DNA of 64,000 nucleotides, from the NCBI GenBank assembly GCA_014905825.1, contig JACGCN010000009.1, positions 1,550,001-1,614,000 on the forward strand. The letters are read 5' to 3'. The DNA comes from Lyophyllum atratum (taxonomy: Eukaryota; Basidiomycota; Agaricomycetes; Agaricales; Lyophyllaceae). The notes under the pieces were generated by a model that saw nothing but the letters and a program-made list of their open reading frames with translations, was not told the origin of the DNA and searched no databases. Position numbers and translations under genes: made by a program. This document shows, one piece after another, positions 57,442 to 64,000 of the stretch (positions are counted from its first letter, which is position 1; every line of letters begins with the position of its first letter).

Positions 57442-58698
57442 TTACCCCCCTTTTAAGATCGAAACGGCGTAGTCTTTGGACTTGGGAGGATGAGCGACGC
57501 GGCCGGAGCGGGTTGTGGTTTGTGTGGGAGGTTCGAAGTCGCGTTGCCAGGGACCGGGAGGGGGTGATGGGGAGCGAGTGGGAGGGAGTTCTGATGGGGC
57601 TGTCGTGATGGGTTCTAAGGACGTGATTGGGTGATGGGTAGTGGTGTCGAAGTCGAAGCGAGGTGGGTGAGGGCGACGGGGATTTTGACGATGGAAACGT
57701 TCGAGAGTCTCGTAAAGTGAGGTGCTGATGTCGGAGAAGGGAAGCCACGAGTTTTCAGAGTCGGGTAGGTCGTGCCATTGGATGAAGTAGTCGTAACGGC
57801 GTCCAACTTTGCGGCTGTCGATGATTGTTTTGATGTCGCGTGGTTGATCGGGAATAACGTCGACGGATGGGATAGAGTCGGAGGGGAGTCGTCCGGGAAT
57901 TATGGAGGGTGCGACGTAGGGTTCGAGAAGGGATACGTGGAATACAGGGTGGAGACGAGACATGGAACGGGGGAGGTCGAGGAGGTAGGAGGAAAGGCCG
58001 TGACGTGCGAGGACTTTGAAGGGGCCCAAGCGGCGGTAATCGAACTTGTTGGATGGTCTTGTGGTCTTGATGTTGCGTCGGAGGAGCCATACTTGGCTGT
58101 CGGGTTTGAACTGGGGTGCCGGTGAGTGTCTTCGGTCGTAGTACTTGGCCATGTATTCGTTAGAATGATTGAGTTCGGCGCGAAGTTCTTCGTGGAAGAT
58201 TTGAAGGCGATCGGCGAGTTCGGTTGCTGCTGGATTGGTGGTTCTGTCGGTGATGCGAACTTCGAAGTCGGGGTGGAAACCGAGATTGGCATAGAAGGGA
58301 GTTTGTTGAGTAGAAGAGTTTTTAGAGTTGTTGAAAGAAAACTCAGCGAGGGCGAGATAGTCGGACCAATCGTCTTGCTGATAGGAGCAATAAGTGCGGA
58401 TATATGTTTCTAAGGTTTGGTTGGTGCGCTCCGTGAGGCCGTCGGTTTGGGGGTGGTAGGCAGTCGAAGGCTTCATCTTCGTCCCGCAAAGCTTCATGAG
58501 GTGAGTGAGGAATGACGAGACGAAGACCGAGCCGCGGTCGGAGACGACGGAGTGGGGGAATCCATGGTGGCGGAAAACGCGGTCGAGGTAGAGACGAGCG
58601 AGTCCTGGGGCGTCGATGGACTCGTTGATCGGGATGAAGTGTGCCCGTGCGTGTCGCTTTTGCTGGGCTATAGCTCTCCTATTGACGGTGAGGGGCAA
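57442..58698 (-). mobile_element. Ty3/Gypsy chromovirus, 3' pol fragment
   Basis: 418-residue open frame holding the end of a fungal LTR-retrotransposon polyprotein. It starts inside the integrase: ARAHFIPINESIDAPGLARL, then the second catalytic Asp in HSVVSDRGSVFVSSFLTHLM, the third catalytic Glu in AYHPQTDGLTERTNQTLETY, the GPF/Y-like region YRRLGPFKVLARHGLSSYLL, LHPVFHVSLLEPYV, and a C-terminal chromodomain (VGRRYDYFIQWHDLPDSENS, WLPFSDI) that in chromoviruses directs integration to heterochromatin. The first catalytic Asp, RNase H, reverse transcriptase and Gag are missing: sequence before about 58698 does not continue the family, so the element is 5'-truncated. The frame itself has no stop, which suggests a fairly recent insertion or recombination. 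Confidence 0.9.
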
Positions 58699-59747
58699 GG
58701 CCGCCTGTCAAAGGATGATGAATGAGCACATTATATATTTGGGAGGAGAGGAGAAGACGTACAGAAGTCATAGGCCATCATACTGCAGGAGCTGGTAAGG
58801 TTGCCAACAACCTGAGGAGACCGCGTTCAACATTCCACCACACAATGAGTGTCCGCCCATCAAACGAGATATACTCTTCTGGATCGGACAGGCCGTAAAA
58901 CAGCCCTCTACGCGTCCAGATTGTGCGATTTCGCTACAATGGACGGCGTGTGGTGAAATGCATGTGGCACTCCATGCTGTAGCTTTGGGACCAGGTAGAG
59001 TAGGGTAGAGTCGACGAGGCAAGACCCGTCACCAACAGTGAGACTCCGACTCCGAGTCCCACCCGTGACGACTTGGTCACATGGTGTCGGTCAATTCTCG
59101 GAAGATTCAGTTTCACGCTTCTTTCCGAACACCGACATGCTTTCAAGTTCTAATCAGATACGAGCAATGTACATACCCAATTCAACTGACCATCCGAACC
59201 GCCGGAGAAAGTGCCCCTTGCACACTGGAAGCGCATGGAGTTGGTGCAAGAAATGATGGAGCCTTGAAGTTGGAGGGGAGAAAGGAACTGTCACGTGGAT
59301 ATCGTGATCAAGAACCGCGCGATATTTGCCCGGAGTGCTTTCCATGACGTTCAGTGGGGGGAGGGGGGTGGCAGGGCGGTAGTGGCCATGAAAGCTCTAT
59401 AGCTACAGTGGGGAGGCATCCCGGAGAGATGCGGCCAAGTTTCCCGAAGGTGTACTAGGAACAAATGAATCCAATATTATCCATGGCGCCGGACGGACTT
59501 GTAATGATGAGGAGGGGAATAGTGTATGTAGATATTGTATTCAAACTGGACAGTGATGGTTGACTTGAAAGTAGGATGGTGCATGACGCCGGTGAAATGA
59601 CAAACAGGTGAGTGCACGATGGTTGCATCCACTGGGAAGTTGACATCCTCGTGTACTCCGAGGCGTCAATGTAGGAGGCACGAACTCGAAGGCGCCTGCT
59701 CTAGTTAAGAGCAATGGTGGCATTGTCATGCCAGGAAGGGGTCAATA
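58699..59747. other. Gene-poor region
   Basis: About 1 kb beyond the truncated retroelement. Short frames only; no gene supported. Confidence 0.4.
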
Positions 59748-59750
59748 TCA

Positions 59751-59913
59751 GAAGATGGCAAGTGGTCCGTGAGAATGTCGAGGGGGACATAGTCATACCA
59801 CCCCACGCAAAGCATTGAAAACAAACGTCAGAAGACGGCAAGCGTTCGTGAGAATGTCGATGGGGACGTAGTAGCAGTACGTAGTCATCCCACCCTTCAC
59901 AAAGCATTCAAAA
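59751..59913. repeat. Two-copy direct repeat, about 80 bp apart
   Basis: The units starting GAAGATGGCAAGTGGTCCGT (59751) and GAAGACGGCAAGCGTTCGTG (59831) continue alike through GAGAATGTCGA, GGGGACATAGT and AAAGCATT-AAAACAA. The second copy has a small insertion. Confidence 0.8.
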
Positions 59914-60154
59914 CAATATGATCAGGATGATGATCTTGTTATGATCAAGGGCCCGGCCACTGGAAGAGGCAAGGTGCGGTAAGTGTGGCGCGACTACAAG
60001 GTATCTTGTAACGTAGAAGACTGCGAGAGTTGTTAGTGGCTGCAATGTATGCAAAGACGAAAAGTCGTACCACGTAAAGAGGCATGCGAGTCATGATGTG
60101 TATGAGCACCACCACCATGTTCTCAATGGAGTGTATCCTAGTGGAGAAAGGGAA

Positions 60155-60530
60155 TTGTCGCGAGGGACAGCTGCAGCGAGGTCAGCAAGGATACTTCTGT
60201 AAGAAGGAGAGTCCGTACGCGGTCTCGATTTGTAACGGCGAGCCAGGAAACTCTGCGATGCAGGACCATCTGAACGACGGGTCTGGCGAGTGCCATAAGT
60301 GGCGGAAGGGCGGAGAGGAAGGGAATCCTCGCGAGGGACGGATGACCTTGACCGGTAATGGTCTCGACCTGTAAGGGCGAGCCAGGAGACTCTGAGATGC
60401 AGTACCATTGGAAGGATGGGCCTGGCGAGTGCTGTAAGTGATGGACGGGTCCACATCAAGGAAATCGTCGCGAGGGAGGATGGTCTCGACCGTAATGGTC
60501 AGCCAGGAGGGTCGAGATGCAGCCCGGTGC
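60155..60530. repeat. Degenerate tandem repeat, about 120-140 bp period
   Basis: The word AGCCAGGA recurs at 60241, 60380 and 60500, each followed by a GAGATGCAG-like word, and GCGAGGGA recurs near 60158, 60331 and 60469, with a GGTCTCGA word between. Three imperfect copies. The surrounding 59.9-61.3 kb is G/A-rich on this strand and holds no gene I can support. Confidence 0.7.
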
Positions 60531-61355
60531 CTAGCCGCCTGATGAACAAAAAAGAGGGTGCGACGAGGGCATGGTCGAGGGGTGTACGAGGGATGGAAGT
60601 GGGAGCGAAAGGAGGATCACAGTTAGCTGCATGACGTTGTCGCGGGCATAGTATAGCCTCGATGGTTGATAACTGGAGGTAAGGTCCGGGAAGAAGGACC
60701 GGCATGGGATGCTGCAGGCCGAGGAATGGTATACAGTGCATGCATGGTGAGATCACGGACAGTGACAGTGCTAGGAATGAGGTTCATGCGAGGTTGAGGT
60801 GAAGGGATATTGAGACATGTAGCGCAATTTGGGCTCATGATCGCGTGTATCAGGGCGTGGAAGAATCGTGGAAGAATCGCCCGAGAAACCGCCGTTTTGG
60901 GAAGGATGCCCTGGGACGCGCAGGGCGCGTCACTTCATGGTCACTGGACATTCCACGTTCATAGTTAAGCGGGGAGGAGCGGTCTTCGTCGATAGAAGAC
61001 GGTGGGAAATGCAGGTCAACGTCGTTTATAGGGAAGGGGAAACGGAGAGACGCGCGTTCGGCGAGATGCGAGGTAGCATGAGTAACATGCCGAGGAAGCA
61101 TCCACCAATAGAGTGCGGGAATGCGGGTAAGAGAATGCGAGAGTCAGAGAATCCGAGAATGCATGTACAAGAAAGAGATGAACACAGAGAGAGGGAGAGG
61201 ATCTGTGGACACGACGAGGAGATGTGCGAAACGACGAACTGGATCATGACCTTGGTCACTGCGGATCAACCAGCACAGGTCATGTGTTCGTGTTTGGCGG
61301 CGCGAAACCCGTTCCTCCGAGTCAGCCTCCGCCGCATTGGAAACACTTCAAGAGC
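60531..61355. other. Gene-poor purine-rich region
   Basis: About 820 bases between the tandem repeat and the 2OG oxygenase. The longest frame (60868-61359 plus, 163 residues) is rich in Arg and Glu from GAGA-type sequence and is not convincing. It should hold the oxygenase promoter. Confidence 0.4.
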
Positions 61356-63017
61356 ATGACAAAAGCCGCAAAAAATTCTTCGGTAGGCATCCCCATTTTC
61401 TCGTATTCTCATCACTGACAATTCTCATCGTGACAGGCCACTAGGCAGACAGTTGAAGCTAGATATAGGACGCGCAGTGGTGCTGTTCCACTCCCTTCAC
61501 GGCGTTACAGCACCGTACCCGGTCCCCGAGGCTTAAGAACTCCCCGCTTCAAAAATAAGTATCATGGCAGGACTCTGCAAACAAGGACGCTGACCGGATC
61601 TGAGGTGCAAACCGCACTGCAACGTGAGGTTGCGTCGTTTCGACGACGAGCCGACTGGGTTAAAGAGTTTCTTGACAAGAAAGCAAGTGGGTATTCTTCC
61701 GAGTCCTTCTTTCCTACTTTTGGGCGCTTATGTTGTCTTCTTTTCACTCCAAAGAGGTTACAGTAGAGGGGGTCACTCTTGCTGATCTAGCAGCTCATCC
61801 CCTTTCTGATGCCCAGGCTAGGGACATCATGTCGCAACTAGAGAAGAAAAATCTCCCTGCTGTAGCAGAAACCACGATGTGGCTTGAGGATGTTGAAGGA
61901 AGGGCAGAATGGTTAGCGATATTTATTTCTGAACACCGTGATCCTGTCAAGGACGTAGTCAGACAAGATGGATTCTACGTGAGCCCTATGATCCCTCTGA
62001 GTCTATGCTTATCATAACCTAACAGATATACAGGAAGAGGAAGTGCAGTATGCCCTGGAGGCTGCTCAGGAACTCTTTGCTCAGGTATCTCCTGGCTGTC
62101 CCAAGGCCTCGGGAGACTGCCGACATGAAAGTTCAGCGGAGTTTCCCCTGGTAGAATACGACTATTTCTCGGAAGAGGAAAGCCCCAGTTCTCCGCCTGA
62201 AGGGGCCCATACCTTACGTGAGGGTCTTCTCAGAACCAACAAGCAATCTTACCACTAACATATATCTTGATCCTCAGCCAGAACAGTGTTTGGGCCAGAC
62301 TTCGATGAATTGACGGGATTAAGACATGATGTCGACCTTTGGTTTGAAATTGGACATCCTGTGAGCATGATCTTACCTCTCTCTTTGATTCGTTGCCTAC
62401 TCATGTGCCATGGTAGAACAAGAGGCCAGTCCCATCAGCTGATCTGTTGGGGAATCATGGTTCTGCAAGGGCACAAGCCACCCGACAGTACCTGATAGCC
62501 ACAGAACGTCAGGCGGGATATTTGAGTCAACTTGTCCACAAGTTTGCTCCCACCGAATGGGAGGCGCTCATGGCAGCAAAACGTAAGGGGGCATGGTACA
62601 CTGACGGCAAGCAGAACTGTTTTATGGGCCTTGCTACCATTTGGAAATTGCAGGTGGAGGCCCATCTAGACCGCAGGGACTATGAGCTTGCGGTTATCAC
62701 ATGTGGCGGTGAGTTCTACGGCGGGGACCTCTATCTCCCCAACCTTGGTGTTCGTATAAGGTGAAGGCTGTCTCACCTTTACCAAACATTGGCATATGGC
62801 TGACGAATATACCTTCAGGTACCGTGCTGGCAGCATTGTCATCTTGAGATCCAGACACCTTCATCATGGCATCGCCAATTGGGAGCCAGGGCCAATGACA
62901 GAGAAGGACACCTGTACCCCTGGTAGAGTTTCCTGGGTCTACTTTACACATGCAGACACAGTCGAGTGGCTCAAAAAAAATCAGTATCTACCTAGGAGAC
63001 TGGTGAATGGGGAATAG
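61356..63017 (+). CDS. TET/JBP-like 2OG-Fe(II) oxygenase
   Basis: Basidiomycete 2-oxoglutarate/Fe(II) dioxygenase of the expanded TET/JBP-like type; relatives oxidise 5-methylcytosine in DNA, and in agaricomycetes the family is often linked to transposons. ATG 61356 (MTKAAKNSS) joins ATRQTVEARYRTRSGAVPLP. Following exons: LQREVASFRRRADWVKEFLD, VTVEGVTLADLAAHPLSDAQ, QLEKKNLPAVAETTMWLEDV; an acidic linker (YDYFSEEESPSSPPEGAHTL); VFGPDFDELTGLRHDVDLWF; RPVPSADLLGNHGSARAQAT; HKFAPTEWEALMAAKRKGAW; NCFMGLATIWKLQVEAHLDR, CGGEFYGGDLYLPNLGVRI; RYRAGSIVILRSRHLHHGIA, CTPGRVSWVYFTHADTVEWL. The Fe ligands are read as H-x-D in AHLD and the distal His in LHHGI; the later conserved Arg (TPGR) would bind 2OG. 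Stop TAG ends at 63017. Exon joins keep frame and no disabling change was seen. Confidence 0.75.
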
Positions 63018-63439
63018 GACGCCCTAATGGAGTTGAAGTGATGTATTTTACATCTGTTGTTTGGGCGTAGGCTAATGTATGATATATATTGGATATATAA
63101 TGAAGTTGGATGGATGACTCTGCGAGCTAGAACATCAGAAACTATCACCTAATATTACTAATGGAAACCGTACTATCCCTCCCCCTTCCCCGCCCATGAA
63201 GGCTCAGCCGGCGTCTAAAACCACCACTACCACCACAGCACGCGCCATGGCCGTAGGCACAAGACCAACGCTTCCCAGCCCATTGAAAGCCCAGCCCGTT
63301 CTTGACCTCCCCATATACTCATAGATGAAGCTTGAGAGTTTGGCGAGGACTGTGTCGAGGGCTGGCACTTGTGTGAAAAGTATGGGGTTCGCTGTGGATG
63401 TGCTAGTAGAGGACAAAGTCAGGGCCGTCTCAACAGGGG
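63018..63439 (-). other. 3' flank with a doubtful minus-strand tail
   Basis: A minus frame, 63416-63204, reads STANPILFTQVPALDTVLAK and ends ARAVVVVVVLDAG. It follows the ABC-transporter fragment but does not continue that family's sequence. It may be replacement sequence after a break, or chance. The 3' UTR of the 2OG oxygenase is probably also here. Confidence 0.35.
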
Positions 63440-64000
63440 AACACTTGCGAGCAAGTTGTCAATGGTATCGATATCTACATCAAATCAACACCTTTCCCTC
63501 GATATCCGGAAGGATGGCTTCTTGCCTTTAGAGAACGGATCCATGATCCGACCGAGGGGCTATAAACACTCATCAGGGCTTTCGGGAAGTAATATGACCG
63601 TCATATACTCACTGTAGTCTCAAAGAAGGACATCGGAGCATGCATGACGTGTTCGATAGCACTCTGCAGTATGGCATCAATTAAAGCGCTCACTTCATAT
63701 CGATGTAGGGGCTAACCTTGTGCAAACTTTGCGAAGCGAAGTAGGTCAGCAAGCATGATAAAAAGATTGCCACGGCTTGGGAAACACCCAAGAATGCGTA
63801 AATTCCCATCTACAACATTAAGTGAGCTGAAGCTACGGGCAGGGACATCATAAATGTGACATACATAAAATCCTTGAGGCTGTGGCCATTTCCTGTTTTT
63901 AACGTCAGTCCAGCCATCGAGAATACTAGATTAGGCTTTGTTGACATACTTTTCTTGCCAGTAGACGAGCCTGACAAAACAATATAAGTACATCATCGAA
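63440..64000 (-). pseudogene. ABCC-type ABC transporter fragment (Yor1/MRP-like)
   Basis: Minus-strand exons entering from beyond the window end: LVYWQEK, KWPQPQGFYMGIYAFLGVSQ, AVAIFLSCLLTYFASQSLHK, SAIEHVMHAPMSFFETT, PLGRIMDPFSK, DIDTIDNLLASVP. This is the first part of the second transmembrane domain of a multidrug-resistance-type exporter, including the conserved APMSFFETTPLGRI(M/L)NRFS coupling-helix segment (here DPFS in place of NRFS). After NLLAS the family sequence (remaining helices, second nucleotide-binding domain) is absent and the frame meets unrelated sequence near 63440. The 5' part lies outside the window, so I cannot say whether upstream exons are intact, but this 3' end is broken. 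Confidence 0.75.

Noticed and set aside
60868..61359. 163-residue plus frame rich in Arg and Glu
   Set aside because: Explained by purine-rich sequence; it overlaps the start of the 2OG oxygenase without a plausible link.
1..64000. tRNA, rRNA or other structured RNA genes
   Set aside because: I looked for A/B-box-like words such as GGTTCGAATCC and for rRNA stretches and found none I could fold; a tRNAscan or Infernal run would be decisive.

Overview
This is a nuclear window from a mushroom-forming basidiomycete (Agaricomycetes). Genes are cut by many 47-65 nt GT-AG introns, exons can be as short as about 30 nt, and several families are typical of that class: DUF6534 seven-helix proteins, DUF6698 proteins, F-box proteins of the EPQYASL type, a Plavaka transposase, and a TET/JBP-like 2OG-Fe(II) oxygenase. 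TTAGGG-type telomere units also occur. The species cannot be named from sequence alone.

Bases 1-25.8 kb are mostly conserved single-copy genes: the 3' part of NAP1 (histone chaperone), a Puf6/PUM3-type pumilio protein, the INO80 subunit Ies6, a membrane protein built from a tandem internal duplication, a DUF6534 protein, two cytochrome P450s in tail-to-tail orientation, a decayed fucose-lectin-like gene, LSm6, a Gdt1-type cation/proton exchanger, and a large ArAE/Bre4-like putative ER transporter.

Bases 26-40 kb form a transition zone: an MFS transporter of the allantoate permease type, a UbiA prenyltransferase, two F-box genes (one apparently truncated) flanking an erythromycin-esterase-like gene and a small single-helix protein, and an uncharacterised 251-residue protein with a clear TATA box.

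Bases 40-64 kb are accessory and rearranged: a six-copy 150-bp satellite with alternating dimer structure, a DUF6698 gene, a carnitine acyltransferase remnant that loses its catalytic half and abuts a fragment of another gene ending in telomere repeats, a truncated secreted-protein gene, a full-length Plavaka transposase with an N-terminal zinc-finger-like motif, an uncharacterised divergent gene pair, the 3' end of a Ty3/Gypsy chromovirus, degenerate tandem repeats, the TET/JBP-like oxygenase, and the broken end of an ABCC-type transporter.

There is no obvious biosynthetic gene cluster. The strongest second-look targets are the TET/JBP-like oxygenase, the telomere-marked breakpoints, the divergent unknown pair, the satellite and the duplicated membrane protein. 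Exon models were built by reading splice sites by eye. Those with several short exons give outer limits that are firmer than each internal junction.
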